Part shown: positions 14,603 through 24,004 of the stretch, one piece after another
Numbering within the stretch: the stretch's first letter is position 1
Layout of the letters: each line of letters begins with the position of its first letter
Origin: Marinobacter nauticus
GTDB lineage: Bacteria; Pseudomonadota; Gammaproteobacteria; Enterobacterales; Shewanellaceae
Direction of reading: 5' to 3'
Length of the DNA stretch: 64,000 nt
Assembly: GCF_019801015.1 (NCBI RefSeq)
Contig: NZ_JAHVJZ010000001.1
Coordinates: forward strand, 62,001 to 126,000
Notes under the pieces: generated by a model
What the model was told of the DNA's origin: nothing
Seen by the model: the letters and a program-made list of their open reading frames with translations, nothing else
Databases searched by the model: none
Program-made: the position numbers and the translations under genes

Positions 14603-16306
14603 ATGTCGAGCAGGAGCCATCTGGTTACCGCACTTTGTCTGCTGGCGGGATTCAGCGCGTCCGTTCTGGGCTTTGATCGCGTCACCGGCGCCCCGTTTGC
14701 TTCCCGTTCTCCGGTGTATGCGGCGCAGGGGATGGCGGCCACCAGTCAGCCGTTGGCCACACAGGTGGCACTGGACATATTGAAAGAGGGAGGGAACGCC
14801 ATCGACGCGGCCATTGCGGCCAATGCGGTGCTGGGGCTGGTGGAACCCACCGGATGCGGCATCGGCGGCGACCTGTTTGCCATCGTCTGGGACGCGGAAA
14901 GCGGCAAGCTGCATGGTCTCAATGCCTCGGGGCGCAGCCCCAAAAGTCTCACTCTGGAGGAGTTTGAGCGGCGCGGACTCAGTAGAATCCCGCCCTATGG
15001 CCCGCTGCCGGTGTCGGTACCCGGAGCGGTGGACGGCTGGTTTGAGCTGAGCGAAAAGTTTGGCAAGTTGCCGATGAGCCAGGTGTTGGCCCCGGCGATC
15101 GAATACGCGGAGCAGGGCTTTATTGTGTCCGACCTGATCGCCTATTACCTGGCGCGCAGTGCACCAAAGCTGGGCCAGTATCCTGGGTTCAAGGAAACCT
15201 TTATGCCTGACGGCGCCATGCCTGGTGTCGGTGAACGGTTCCGCAACCCCGGGTTGGCATACAGCTACAAACTGCTGGCCAAAGAGGGGCGTAAGGCGTT
15301 TTATCAGGGCGAGATCGCCCGCCGCATCGATCAGTACATGAAGGAGAACGGCGGCTTCCTGAGCTATGACGATCTGGCCAGCCACACCAGTGAATGGGTG
15401 GCGCCGGTGAGCGTTGACTATCGGGGGGTGACCCTGTGGGAGCTGCCGCCGCCGGGGCAGGGCATTGCCGCTCTGCAAATCCTGAAGATTCTGGAAGGGT
15501 ACGACATTGCGGCGATGGGCCGAACCAGCCCGGAGTATGTGCACACCTTTGTGGAAGCCAAGAAGCTGGCGTTCGCGGACCGAGCCAAGTATTACGCTGA
15601 TCCGGCGTTCGCCGATATTCCGGTGGCGGGGCTGATCTCGGCAGAGTATGCCAAAGCACGTCGTGCTGAGATTGGTGAGCGCGCTGCCAAAGCGGTCGAA
15701 CATGGCAACCCGGCGTTGCTGCATGGCGACACCATCTATCTGACCACCGCAGACAGTGAAGGCAACATGGTGTCACTGATCCAGAGTAATTATCGCGGCA
15801 TGGGCTCAGGCATGACGCCACCAGGGCTGGGGTTTGTGCTGCAGGACCGCGGCGAACTGTTCACGTTGCAACCGGGTGAAGCCAACACCTATGCGCCGGG
15901 CAAGCGTCCGTTCCATACCATCATTCCGGCGTTTGCCACCCGAAACGGTAAGCCCTGGCTCTCCTTTGGGGTGATGGGCGGCGCGACTCAACCCCAGGCC
16001 CACGCCCAAATCATCATTAATCTGGTGGATTTCGGTATGAATCTGCAGGAGGCGGGGGATGCGCCACGGATTCTGCATACCGGCTCCAGCCAGCCCACCG
16101 GCGAGGTGATGAGCGATGGTGGTGTAGTCAGTCTGGAGTCCGGGTTTCCCTATGAAACCCGCCGGGCCTTGATGAAGCGGGGCCACGTGATCCAGGAAAA
16201 CCTGGGTGGATATGGCGGTTACCAGGCGATCGCCTTCGATGAAGCCACCAACAGCTATATTGGCGCCTCAGAAAGCCGAAAGGATGGCCAGGCCGCGGGT
16301 TACTGA
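14603..16306 (+). CDS. ggt: Gamma-glutamyltransferase (GGT), exported
   Basis: GGT cleaves gamma-glutamyl bonds of glutathione and transfers or hydrolyses the glutamyl group in the periplasm. The ATG at 14603 has GGAG 7 bases upstream and starts a signal peptide; 567 aa. The proenzyme shows GGNAIDAAIAANAVLGLVEP (substrate-side helix) and PTGCGIGGDLF. The catalytic Thr that becomes the N-terminus after self-cleavage is in LHGDTIYLTTAD. FGVMGGATQPQAHAQIIINL is also typical of the family. It is divergent from the RegB/RegA-like pair and overlaps the next convergent gene by 7 bases. Confidence 0.93.
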   Translation: MSSRSHLVTALCLLAGFSASVLGFDRVTGAPFASRSPVYAAQGMAATSQPLATQVALDILKEGGNAIDAAIAANAVLGLVEPTGCGIGGDLFAIVWDAESGKLHGLNASGRSPKSLTLEEFERRGLSRIPPYGPLPVSVPGAVDGWFELSEKFGKLPMSQVLAPAIEYAEQGFIVSDLIAYYLARSAPKLGQYPGFKETFMPDGAMPGVGERFRNPGLAYSYKLLAKEGRKAFYQGEIARRIDQYMKENGGFLSYDDLASHTSEWVAPVSVDYRGVTLWELPPPGQGIAALQILKILEGYDIAAMGRTSPEYVHTFVEAKKLAFADRAKYYADPAFADIPVAGLISAEYAKARRAEIGERAAKAVEHGNPALLHGDTIYLTTADSEGNMVSLIQSNYRGMGSGMTPPGLGFVLQDRGELFTLQPGEANTYAPGKRPFHTIIPAFATRNGKPWLSFGVMGGATQPQAHAQIIINLVDFGMNLQEAGDAPRILHTGSSQPTGEVMSDGGVVSLESGFPYETRRALMKRGHVIQENLGGYGGYQAIAFDEATNSYIGASESRKDGQAAGY

Positions 16307-16518
16307 TTGTCGCCACACATTTCGGAGTAGGTCTGGGAGGGGTGGAACTCAATGGGGTCCGCCCCTCTGTCTTCCAGCCAGTCCCGGGCCTGTTTCAGGC
16401 ACGGGCATTGGTGCTGCTCCAGCAGCTGCCCCTGGGCATCGTAGGCGCGGGCGATGTAGAGGTCGCCCTCCAGTGACCAGATGGCGCCGGCACTGGCGCG
16501 TTTTTTCATGCCAAACAT
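16300..16518 (-). CDS. Small uncharacterised protein, 72 aa
   Basis: I chose the ATG at 16518 because GGAGGAAAGG lies immediately upstream; the open frame reaches to 16575 without support. The product begins MFGMKKRASAGAIWSLEGD and has a CPC pair (HQCPCLKQARDWLEDRG). No family recognised. It resembles small DUF-type proteins that follow housekeeping genes. Its tail overlaps the end of ggt by 7 bases on the other strand. Confidence 0.6.
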   Translation of the reverse strand: MFGMKKRASAGAIWSLEGDLYIARAYDAQGQLLEQHQCPCLKQARDWLEDRGADPIEFHPSQTYSEMCGDNQ

Positions 16519-16547
16519 ACCTTTCCTCCTCTGACGCGGGATTGCGG

Positions 16548-17252
16548 TTACCAGGGGACCGTTTGACCGGTCCAATCCAGAAAACTCAATTCACCGTCCA
16601 CCACGGCTTCATCCATCCAACGTTGCAACTGCCCGGCGCTCTGGGCCGGTGACAGTCTGGCGCGGCCAGCCGCAAAGGGCTCGGAGAGTGGGCTTTCCAC
16701 CGTACCCGGGTGGTAAGCCATCAGCTTGATGCCGGGTGCCCGGCGACGATATTCAATCGCGGTGCAGGCCAGCAACATATTGAGTGCGGCTTTGGATGCC
16801 CGATAGCCGTACCAGCCTCCAAGCCGGTTGTCGCCGATGCTGCCGACCCGGGCAGAGAGTACCGCCACTTTGCAGTCCGCCTGCGGGGCCAGCAAAGGCA
16901 GCAGTTCGGCCAGGTAGCATTGCGGCAGCAGCGCATTAATCTGGTATAGCTGCTGCATCGCTTCCATATCAAGGTGCTCGAGCCGGCGCTCCGGTTTAAC
17001 CCTGTCGCTGTGCAGCATCCCGAGGCAAATCACGACCCGATGCCAGCGTTTGCCTTGTTCGCTCAGCGCGTCGAGGCAGTGGCGCCGGTCCGATGGCTGG
17101 TGGTCGCAAGGCAACCAGAGAAAGTCGGGATGGTTGATGGCCGGTGCCTGACGGCTCAGTCCGACAACGTGCTCTCCCCGTGCCAGCGCCAACTCCGCCA
17201 CGGCGCGTCCGATGGCGCTGCCGGCACCGATGACCAAAGTACTAGCGTTCAC
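16548..17252 (-). CDS. Short-chain dehydrogenase/reductase (SDR)
   Basis: From a GTG at 17252 the protein is 234 aa and starts with the NAD(P) motif TLVIGAGSAIGRAVAELALARG. (The glycine motif is GAGSAIG.) The catalytic Tyr-x3-Lys is in GYRASKAALN, with an upstream Ser in VLSARVGS. This GTG overlaps the stop of the DCC-family gene by 11 bases, a coupled arrangement. A longer frame to 17342 lacks a plausible N-terminal domain. The substrate is unknown; similar SDRs next to DCC-family genes are usually annotated only as SDR. Confidence 0.85.
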   Translation of the reverse strand: MNASTLVIGAGSAIGRAVAELALARGEHVVGLSRQAPAINHPDFLWLPCDHQPSDRRHCLDALSEQGKRWHRVVICLGMLHSDRVKPERRLEHLDMEAMQQLYQINALLPQCYLAELLPLLAPQADCKVAVLSARVGSIGDNRLGGWYGYRASKAALNMLLACTAIEYRRRAPGIKLMAYHPGTVESPLSEPFAAGRARLSPAQSAGQLQRWMDEAVVDGELSFLDWTGQTVPW

Positions 17253-17628
17253 GAGAGCACACGTCACAGCCGTTGTTACCCGCGAACCACCGCCCCAGAG
17301 GCCGTCGATATCGGGCAAACAGGCGGTAAGCCAGGTCGGCAAAGGGCCGGACCGGGCGCCAACGCAGGGGGGCGGTCAGGTGGCCCAACCCGACCAGGCT
17401 CCAGGCCGCGTGGGTCACGTCCAGACCGGTTAACCAGCGACCGTCCTGAGTGAGACCGTGCAAAACGGCATGGGCTCGGGGCAGGTCGATATCGGGATAT
17501 CGTTGTTGCAGATCAGTCGCGTGCAGGTCCTCAAAGCGCAGGCGATTCAGTGGGTCACGCTGCCTAAGTGCTTGGATTTCTTGGCGACAGAGGGGGCATT
17601 GGCTATCGTAGAAAAGCGTCAGTTGCAT
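17242..17628 (-). CDS. DCC-family (DUF393) thiol-disulphide oxidoreductase-like protein
   Basis: A 128-aa protein starting [18 protein letters not shown]: the D-x-x-C-P-L-C motif defines the DCC family, a distant thioredoxin-like group. A second Cys pair occurs near the C-terminus (GCDVCSRER). The function of the family is not established. The start at 17628 places the strand/CxxC segment at the very N-terminus as expected. It is coupled to the downstream SDR gene and divergent from folE. Confidence 0.87.
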   Translation of the reverse strand: MQLTLFYDSQCPLCRQEIQALRQRDPLNRLRFEDLHATDLQQRYPDIDLPRAHAVLHGLTQDGRWLTGLDVTHAAWSLVGLGHLTAPLRWRPVRPFADLAYRLFARYRRPLGRWFAGNNGCDVCSRER

Positions 17629-17748
17629 GACAGGTTCCAATTTGGAGGCGACACTAGAGGTACGGCAGGGTTGGCTGTGACGGATCACGCCAGAAAACCA
17701 AAAGGCTCACGGGGCCGTAAGCACAAGGAACGAGAAGAGAGGGGCGTG

Positions 17749-18390
17749 ATGAATATGAACGAAGAAGCCAAATTGGTTCGCGAAACGTTGGTCGCCCGTG
17801 GACTGGAAACGCCACTGGTGGAGAGCGGGCTCAACAACGAACAGAAATACGCCCGCATCAAAGGCCTGATGTCGGAAGTGATGGGTACATTAGGCCTCGA
17901 CCTGAGCGATGACAGTCTGTCCGAGACGCCACATCGCATCGCCAAAATGTACGTGGAAGAGATCTTTTCTGGCCTGGATTACCAGCAATTTCCCAAGCTG
18001 TGCGTCATCGACAACAAGATGGGTGTTGATGAGATGGTTAAGGTGAAAGAGATCAGTCTGGTCAGCACCTGTGAGCACCATTTTGTCACCATCGATGGCA
18101 AGGCAACGGTAGCCTACATTCCGGACAAGAAAGTGATCGGCCTGTCCAAAATCAATCGCATTGTGCAGTTCTTTGCCCGTCGTCCCCAGGTCCAGGAGCG
18201 GCTTACCCAACAGGTATTGGTCGCCTTGCAAACGTTGCTTGGCACCAATAATGTCGCCGTCTCGATTCAGGCCACTCACTACTGTGTGAAGGCGCGAGGC
18301 GTGGCGGACGCCAGCTCCTACACAGAAACCACTGCGCTGGGTGGCGTGTTTAAGACCAAAGCGGCCACCCGGGCGGAATTTTTGCGATGA
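17749..18390 (+). CDS. folE: GTP cyclohydrolase I
   Basis: FolE converts GTP to 7,8-dihydroneopterin triphosphate, the first step of pterin and folate synthesis. The 213-aa protein carries the zinc/active-site segment STCEHHF (Cys and His ligands), the second zinc Cys in HYCVKARG, and [22 protein letters not shown] (a hallmark helix, quoted up to the last Gln). It is close to Escherichia coli FolE throughout. AGAGGGG precedes the ATG at 17749; the frame open back to 17458 overlaps the divergent gene and is not coding. It overlaps folM by 4 bases. Confidence 0.97.
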   Translation: MNMNEEAKLVRETLVARGLETPLVESGLNNEQKYARIKGLMSEVMGTLGLDLSDDSLSETPHRIAKMYVEEIFSGLDYQQFPKLCVIDNKMGVDEMVKVKEISLVSTCEHHFVTIDGKATVAYIPDKKVIGLSKINRIVQFFARRPQVQERLTQQVLVALQTLLGTNNVAVSIQATHYCVKARGVADASSYTETTALGGVFKTKAATRAEFLR

Positions 18391-19094
18391 GTGCCCCGGT
18401 CCTGATCACCGGCGTCGGTAAGCGCATAGGCTTGCATCTGGCCCTGTCATTGCTGGAGCAGGGGGTGCCGGTGATTGGTACCTACCGCAGTGAGCGACCG
18501 GCGCTGTCGGGCCTTCGGGCGGAAGGCGCTGAGCTCCATCAGTGTGACTTTTGTGCGCCAGGGAGTCTGGATTCACTGATCTCGGCGGTGCGGGACAGCC
18601 ACCCGAAACTTCGGGCGGTGATCCACAACGCGTCAGACTGGCTGACTGAAGGCAGTGCGCCTGAGGACGAGGTGATGCAGCGAATGATGCAGGTGCACGT
18701 CGCCGCGCCCTACGCACTCAACCTGGCGCTGTCGGACGCGCTTCAACGGGGGGCAGAGCCGGTGTCCGATATCATTCACCTGACCGACTATGTGGCCGAC
18801 ACCGGCAGTGCCAAGCACATCGCGTATGCAGCCAGCAAAGCCGCTCTGGCCAACCTGACCCTCTCCTTTGCTAAACGGTTCGCGCCCACCATCAAAGTGA
18901 ACGCCATTGCGCCGGCACTGATCCGGTTCAACCCGGACGATGACGACGCCTACCGGCATAAAGCACTGACCAAGGCGCTGATCCCCAAGGAGGGTGGCGA
19001 AGAGGAGGTGTGGCAGGCGGTGCAGTACCTGATGAGCAGCCAGTACGTGACCGGCAGAACCCTTCATCTGGACGGCGGCCGCCACCTGGCCTGA
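18387..19094 (+). CDS. folM: Dihydromonapterin reductase FolM (SDR)
   Basis: A 235-aa SDR with the pterin-reductase style N-terminus [15 protein letters not shown] and the active site Tyr-x3-Lys in [12 protein letters not shown], ending [10 protein letters not shown]. FolM reduces dihydromonapterin to tetrahydromonapterin, a pterin cofactor for phenylalanine hydroxylase in some proteobacteria, and has weak dihydrofolate reductase activity. The 4-base overlap with folE strongly supports the pterin role. Confidence 0.92.
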   Translation: MSAPVLITGVGKRIGLHLALSLLEQGVPVIGTYRSERPALSGLRAEGAELHQCDFCAPGSLDSLISAVRDSHPKLRAVIHNASDWLTEGSAPEDEVMQRMMQVHVAAPYALNLALSDALQRGAEPVSDIIHLTDYVADTGSAKHIAYAASKAALANLTLSFAKRFAPTIKVNAIAPALIRFNPDDDDAYRHKALTKALIPKEGGEEEVWQAVQYLMSSQYVTGRTLHLDGGRHLA

Positions 19095-19098
19095 CGGC

Positions 19099-20280
19099 TT
19101 ACAGACCGTATCGTACGTCAACGAAGGTGACTGGCCCGGTCACATCGGCTTCGGTGACGCTGCGAACCTCAAATCGGTTCTCCCCTTTATCGAGCGGCCA
19201 GACAAAGCGGCTGCCCTCAAGGTCTTGCCATTTTTCCTGATTCTGGCGGATCTGAAAATGCGAAAAGCGGTCCATCGCCGTGTAGAACTCCATCAAAATC
19301 TCGCCCTTTGCCGCAATGCGCCATTGGTGTTCCAGGTACTGCTCGTTGGTTTCGATGCCATGCTGCTCCATCAGCGTCTGGAAGTCCGCCTGAGCATTCG
19401 GCAGGGCCGTCATTGCGATTGAGGTCTTATTGAGCACGGGGTAGGCGATATTGGCATCCCGGGTAAACAGCTTGGGATAATCGGACCCCATTCCCTGGAA
19501 AGTAAGGGGCGGCGTGGCGGCCTCCATCATCAGGAATACATTCTGTCGCTGGCCGTACAGGTGGCGCGAAGAGATGTGAAAGCCGAGATAATTGGAGAGG
19601 AAACCGGCGTAGTCGGACTTCATCTTCTCGACGTCCACCTGGTTTAGGCGGGCTAACTGCGCCGTCACCATAAACTGAATCTGGTCATACTGCTGCTGGC
19701 GCTTTAGCTGATAGATGTCGTGGATATTGAGGTATTCGCCATTGTGCAGGGCATAGATACTGTACTGCGGATCAAAGAACACCCACTTGCCCAACGTGTT
19801 GGACCACACCTCAGTGGCCACATGGCCCATGCCAAAGCCGCCGTAAGCCACCTCCGAGCTTTGCAAGCCAATCTGCCGGGTGTTATGCCCCATCGCAGAG
19901 AGGATATCGGCCATCACCTGGCCATATTCGACACAACGGTAGCGCTCCCCCTCATCATGCACCTTCTTCAGAATCTCCAGCGAGCTGGTGCCCGCTGGCG
20001 GTTGGTTCATGCCATCGTGTTGCCACTGGCTGGCCACCCAGTCCATCACTTCAATAAAGCGTTGGGGGTCCTTGTGGTTTTGAAAGCGGGCGCGCTCGAA
20101 AACGTAAGTGGTGAGCGCGACGTCATCCGTGGTTTTCAGCTCTTCAGGCTGCTCGACAATGACGCTCTGGTAATTATTTGTTGCGGTAATCTCAATCTTG
20201 TTCAGCGTTTCGCCGACAGCAGAAAACGGCAAACTGAACAGCGCCAACAAAGTTGTGGCCAACCGGTATCCAACACGCAT
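19099..20280 (-). CDS. Exported transglutaminase-like (papain-like cysteine protease fold) protein
   Basis: A 393-aa protein with a signal peptide (MRVGYRLATTLLALFSLPFS...). I chose ATG 20280 since GGAG lies 6 bases before it. The transglutaminase-like catalytic triad is visible: Cys in YRCVEYGQVMAD, His in GFGMGHVATEVW and Asp in FFDPQYSIY. Such domains in bacteria are mostly proteases or amidases rather than cross-linkers. The C-terminal ~150 residues match nothing I know. It ends 4 bases from the folM stop, convergent, with no clear terminator between. Confidence 0.82.
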   Translation of the reverse strand: MRVGYRLATTLLALFSLPFSAVGETLNKIEITATNNYQSVIVEQPEELKTTDDVALTTYVFERARFQNHKDPQRFIEVMDWVASQWQHDGMNQPPAGTSSLEILKKVHDEGERYRCVEYGQVMADILSAMGHNTRQIGLQSSEVAYGGFGMGHVATEVWSNTLGKWVFFDPQYSIYALHNGEYLNIHDIYQLKRQQQYDQIQFMVTAQLARLNQVDVEKMKSDYAGFLSNYLGFHISSRHLYGQRQNVFLMMEAATPPLTFQGMGSDYPKLFTRDANIAYPVLNKTSIAMTALPNAQADFQTLMEQHGIETNEQYLEHQWRIAAKGEILMEFYTAMDRFSHFQIRQNQEKWQDLEGSRFVWPLDKGENRFEVRSVTEADVTGPVTFVDVRYGL

Positions 20281-20447
20281 TCGACACTCCATGTCATTGA
20301 ATGATTTATAAACAACGCCGGGACGTTATCAGGTGCCCGTGGGAGTTTCAATCCGCAACCACTGAACGCGCCAGCGCACATTACCTGAACATTGGGCGCG
20401 TCATCCGGCCGGGCTGAGGCGTGGTTGTCGCCAGCCCAATCCTGGAC

Positions 20448-21038
20448 TCAAGGCCAGCCGGTTCCGGGCTGCTCTGATGTCTCAGGCTCAGCCACCACCT
20501 CCCAGGCGTTTTCACGGTGCCGGGCGCCGTGATTGAGCAGGTAGCGGATGGAGGGCGCCAGTTTGATGCTGAGAAAGGCCACCGCTACCGCAGCGGCAAC
20601 GAGAGAGAAAGGGTCATTCAGAAACGGCAGGCTGACGCTTGCTGGGTCAAAGTTGGCGATGCCGATGATGGTGGTAACCAGCCCCATGACAAACAGCAGA
20701 TTGAGCAGCAAAAAAGACCCCTTAAAGCGGGCCTCGAGCTTGGCGATTCTGGGATTGTCGTTGCTGATCAGAACACGAACCGCTTTGCCCCGCGTGAGGC
20801 GGTGTTTTCTGGCGTCCACCTCCGCTTTAAACCGAAGTGTCACGTCAGCCTGGTATTCGATAATGGGCAGAACAACGGTGTGGCTTGTGTTGCCGGTCCG
20901 CTGTTTTTCCTCTTTGAGTGCCACCACGGTACCGTCTACGGCCGTGCAGTTGGCCAGAAACCCCTTTTCGACTCGCCGGCCAAATACGCTGCACGCGATA
21001 AACAGCGCGCCGCCGACAATAAATACCAGTGCCTTCAT
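20448..21038 (-). CDS. DUF3592-type membrane protein
   Basis: A 196-aa protein starting MKALVFIVGGALFIACSVFG, with GGAGGGAAGG directly before the ATG at 21038. Three hydrophobic segments (about residues 1-18, 105-130 and 140-160) flank a beta-rich extracytoplasmic domain (CTAVDGTVVALKEEK ... YQADVTLRFKAEV), the DUF3592 pattern. Function unknown. The rest of the open frame (to 21080) has no start signal. Confidence 0.7.
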   Translation of the reverse strand: MKALVFIVGGALFIACSVFGRRVEKGFLANCTAVDGTVVALKEEKQRTGNTSHTVVLPIIEYQADVTLRFKAEVDARKHRLTRGKAVRVLISNDNPRIAKLEARFKGSFLLLNLLFVMGLVTTIIGIANFDPASVSLPFLNDPFSLVAAAVAVAFLSIKLAPSIRYLLNHGARHRENAWEVVAEPETSEQPGTGWP

Positions 21039-21257
21039 TCCTTCCTCCCTGATGTGGCGGTGTCGCCGTATGGCTTCCATGCCAACGTCTGCCCAGAGCT
21101 GAAGCTATCACTGCCGGGTGACTGAATCAAAAACGCCTTTTTATTCAAGGGAATCGCGTTTCTGGCAGGGGCATGGCGCCGGCAGTAATCGCTTGCGTGT
21201 ACGGAGGCAATCGGTCACTGTGAGTGAGTCACAACCCCGACGCAGGAATCGCTCAGC

Positions 21258-22301
21258 GTGGCTCACGACCCCCTTTCTTCACAGCTTAAAGCCGGCGTGA
21301 AAGCCGGCATCATCTCCCGGCAGCAAGCGGAAGCACTGCAAACTTTGTGGCGTCCGGAACCCGGCCAGGGGCCGGCCCGATTTGATCTGACCCATCTGCT
21401 CTATTACCTCGGTGCGTTGCTGGCCATTGGGGCGATGACGGTGTTTATGGAGCGGGGCTTCGAGCAGTTCGGCGGCTTCGGCATGCTGGCCATCGCTTTG
21501 GTCTATGCGGCAGCCGGACTGGCACTGCAACGCCATTTTGAGGGGCGAGAGCTGTGGCTCCCGGCCGGATTGGCATTGGTCTTTGTCGTGTGTCTGACAC
21601 CACTTGCCGTTTATGGATTGCAGCAAGGAATGGGATGGTGGCCCGAGGGAGAAGAGTATCCCGGATTGTATCGGCGACTGAGCGGCCATTTTGTTTCTCT
21701 GGAGTTGGCCACGCTGCTGGCGGCGACCCTGGCCCTGGTCTGGCGACGGGTGCCGTTTCTGGTATTTCCGCTGGCACTCAGTGTCTGGTTTCTCGCACTG
21801 GATGGTGCAGACCTGTTGATGGGTGAACGCCTCAACTGGGCGGTACGCGGCCAGATCAGCATGGCGGCGGGATTGGTGATGGTGGCGCTGGGCCTTTATG
21901 TGGATGGACGTCAGGCCCGGCCGTCAGCCAGGGGCGACTTTGCCTTCTGGTTGTATCTGTTTGGTGTGCTCGCGTTCTGGGGAGGATTGACGGCGCAGGA
22001 GTCAGACACCGAGTGGGACAGGGCGATCTACGGCGCCATCAACCTGATGATGATGCTGCTGGGAGTGTTACTTAACCGCCGGGTATTTACGGTGGTTGGT
22101 GCCATCGGCTTTTGCGGCTATTTGGGCCACCTCGCCTACGACTTGTTCCGGGACAGCCTGTGGTTCCCCATTGCCCTGACTCTGTTGGGACTAGCGGTTA
22201 TTGCTCTTGGGATCGTCTGGCAACGGCACCGGTCTCGCTGGCGGTTGGCGCTGTTGTCTCGCTTGCCGGCGTCATTACGGGACTACCCACCGTTTAACTG
22301 A
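21258..22301 (+). CDS. DUF2157-type polytopic membrane protein
   Basis: A 347-aa protein with a short cytoplasmic N-terminus (LKAGVKAGIISRQQAEAL, a helix typical of DUF2157) and about ten hydrophobic helices. No catalytic motif is visible. It is alone on its strand between a DUF3592 gene and an acetyltransferase gene. Two copies of GCCCGTTTA occur in tandem just after its stop codon. Function unknown. Confidence 0.75.
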   Translation: MAHDPLSSQLKAGVKAGIISRQQAEALQTLWRPEPGQGPARFDLTHLLYYLGALLAIGAMTVFMERGFEQFGGFGMLAIALVYAAAGLALQRHFEGRELWLPAGLALVFVVCLTPLAVYGLQQGMGWWPEGEEYPGLYRRLSGHFVSLELATLLAATLALVWRRVPFLVFPLALSVWFLALDGADLLMGERLNWAVRGQISMAAGLVMVALGLYVDGRQARPSARGDFAFWLYLFGVLAFWGGLTAQESDTEWDRAIYGAINLMMMLLGVLLNRRVFTVVGAIGFCGYLGHLAYDLFRDSLWFPIALTLLGLAVIALGIVWQRHRSRWRLALLSRLPASLRDYPPFN

Positions 22302-22307
22302 GCCCGT

Positions 22308-22817
22308 TTAGCTGGGCCCGTTTAAGATGAATCGTCGCACCTCTTCGGCATCGTCACTCAGTCGTGTGGTGCCTGAAGACGTGAAGCCCAGACTGCCCAG
22401 CAGCCCTGCTGAGGCATGATTGTCCGGCGCCGTGATCGCCAGGAGTGTGGCAATGGCCCATTGGCTCCGGGCCAACTCAAGCACCTTCTGGCAGGCCTCT
22501 TTGGCCAAACCCTGGTTCTGCCACTGCGGCAACAGAGCAAACCCCAGATCCGGGTGGGGCAGGGCATCCCGACACAGCAAGCCACACAGGCCGATGGGGG
22601 TATGCTCTGGTTTGCTGCACACCACATAGAGCCCATAGCCGTGGGTCTGATAGTGGCTTTGCAGTTGTGCTTCGATGTAGTCACAGGCTTGATCCAGGGT
22701 TCGGATCCCCCGGTCGCCAATGTAGCGAAGCCAGCCTTCACTGTTCACCAAAGCGAGAATAAAGCCAGCGTCAGCCCGGTGGGCCGGGCGGAGAATCAGT
22801 CGTTCAGTTTCGAACAT
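22308..22817 (-). CDS. GNAT-family N-acetyltransferase (RimJ/RimL-like)
   Basis: A 169-aa protein beginning MFETERLILRPAHRADAGF, the canonical start of RimJ/RimL-type GNATs; I chose ATG 22817 for this reason. The acetyl-CoA motif is LLPQWQNQGLAKEACQKVLE and the C-terminal motif is NHASAGLLGSLGFTSSGT. Substrate unknown. It is divergent from the Mrp operon and shares its ~130-base promoter region. Confidence 0.9.
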   Translation of the reverse strand: MFETERLILRPAHRADAGFILALVNSEGWLRYIGDRGIRTLDQACDYIEAQLQSHYQTHGYGLYVVCSKPEHTPIGLCGLLCRDALPHPDLGFALLPQWQNQGLAKEACQKVLELARSQWAIATLLAITAPDNHASAGLLGSLGFTSSGTTRLSDDAEEVRRFILNGPS

Positions 22818-22893
22818 CGGGTGTGACCCCCGAGGGCTCATGAGGAAAGGTCATGATGACACTCGCAACTTACACAGTCCATTCTGAAGAGTG

Positions 22894-22922
22894 TTGACCC
22901 GCCGAAAGATCTTCAATTAGAT
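22894..22922 (+). promoter_or_regulatory. Candidate sigma-70 promoter of the Mrp operon
   Basis: TTGACC at 22894-22899 and TTAGAT at 22917-22922 with 17-base spacing, about 25 bases before the first gene of the operon. The -35 matches five of six consensus bases; the -10 is weaker. Confidence 0.45.
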
Positions 22923-22947
22923 TAAAACGATAGGTCAATTTTTTGTC

Positions 22948-23421
22948 ATGGAATCGATGCGACCTGTTATTTCTTTAGCGCTGTTTCTGATGTTGCTCTG
23001 GTTGTCGAACTCCGGCCACTATGGGCCGCTTATGCTCTGCCTGGGACTGGCCTCCACCGCACTTGTGCTGTGGTTGAGTCGTCGTATGGGCCTGCTTAGC
23101 GCGCCGCTTCCCATCAGGTTTTCCCGCCTGCCCCGTTACGCACTGTGGCTGATGGACCAAATTGTCCGCGCCAATATCGACGTGGTGCGCCATGTCTGGC
23201 GGGGCCCAGGCTCCCTCAATCCGGCCATCGGCCGGTTGCCTTTACCCCAATCCCATGAGCTCACCAAAGTGGTGTACGCCAACTCCATTACCCTGACCCC
23301 CGGCACCGTTTCTCTGAAACTTGACGGTGAAGTCGTTGAAGTCCACGCCCTGAATGCCGATGCCCTGAAAGCGCTGCAGGAAGGAGAAATGTGCCGGCGT
23401 GTGCTGGCTTTGGAGCCGTAA
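22948..23421 (+). CDS. mrpE: Mrp-type cation/H+ antiporter subunit E
   Basis: A 157-aa protein with an N-terminal hydrophobic hairpin and the family segments ANIDVVRHVWRG and VVYANSITLTPGTVSLKLDG. MrpE is a small subunit needed for assembly of the multi-subunit Na+/H+ (or other cation) antiporter. First gene of a nine-gene operon. A second ATG at 22957 has a slightly better ribosome-binding site. Its stop overlaps the mrpF start by one base (TAATG). Confidence 0.93.
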   Translation: MESMRPVISLALFLMLLWLSNSGHYGPLMLCLGLASTALVLWLSRRMGLLSAPLPIRFSRLPRYALWLMDQIVRANIDVVRHVWRGPGSLNPAIGRLPLPQSHELTKVVYANSITLTPGTVSLKLDGEVVEVHALNADALKALQEGEMCRRVLALEP

Positions 23422-23681
23422 TGTTAGCCGCAGCAGCATTGGGTTTGGCGACAGCAATGCTGCTGGCGCTGATTAGGGCGATTGCCGGCCCAACCCTCTA
23501 TGACCGAATCCTGGCCGTAAACCTGTTTGGCACGAAAACGGTGCTGTTGATTGCCGTCATGGGCTTTCTGATGGGGCGGCCGGACTTTCTCGACATCGCT
23601 TTGGTCTACGCGCTGATCAACTTTATCGCCATCATCGGCGTACTGCGCTTTTTCGAACAGCGCAGAGAGGAGGAGCAATGA
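23421..23681 (+). CDS. mrpF: Mrp-type antiporter subunit F
   Basis: An 86-aa protein with three hydrophobic helices and the MrpF signature GPTLYDRILAVNLFGTKTVLL. The ATG at 23421 overlaps the mrpE stop by one base, which decides the start over the open frame to 23391. Overlaps mrpG by 4 bases. Confidence 0.93.
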   Translation: MLAAAALGLATAMLLALIRAIAGPTLYDRILAVNLFGTKTVLLIAVMGFLMGRPDFLDIALVYALINFIAIIGVLRFFEQRREEEQ

Positions 23682-23989
23682 TGGAGTGGCCAATCTGGAT
23701 CGGCGGGGCTTTTCTTCTGGTCGGCACCTTTCTTTGTGTCAGCGGCACCCTCGGTGTGCTGCGATTTCCGGATATCTATACCCGGCTGCATGCGGCCAGT
23801 GTGACGGACACCATGGGCGGAGGCTGCATTCTGATGGGGCTGGCGTTCTGGGTTGAGGGCGAGTGGCTGGTGTTGGGCAAACTCGCCTGGATCTTTCTGT
23901 TCCTGCTGCTGACCAGTCCCACCTCAGGCCACGCCATTGCCAAGGCAGCACTGACCGGCGGGGTGAAACCCAAGCTTGGATCGGACTAG
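23678..23989 (+). CDS. mrpG: Mrp-type antiporter subunit G
   Basis: A 103-aa protein with three helices and the MrpG signature LGVLRFPDIYTRLHAAS(V)TDT followed by TSPTSGHAIAKAA. Part of the membrane complex. Overlaps mrpF by 4 bases; 15 bases separate it from the next gene. Confidence 0.93.
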   Translation: MMEWPIWIGGAFLLVGTFLCVSGTLGVLRFPDIYTRLHAASVTDTMGGGCILMGLAFWVEGEWLVLGKLAWIFLFLLLTSPTSGHAIAKAALTGGVKPKLGSD

Positions 23990-24004
23990 GAAGAGGGACC
24001 AGGG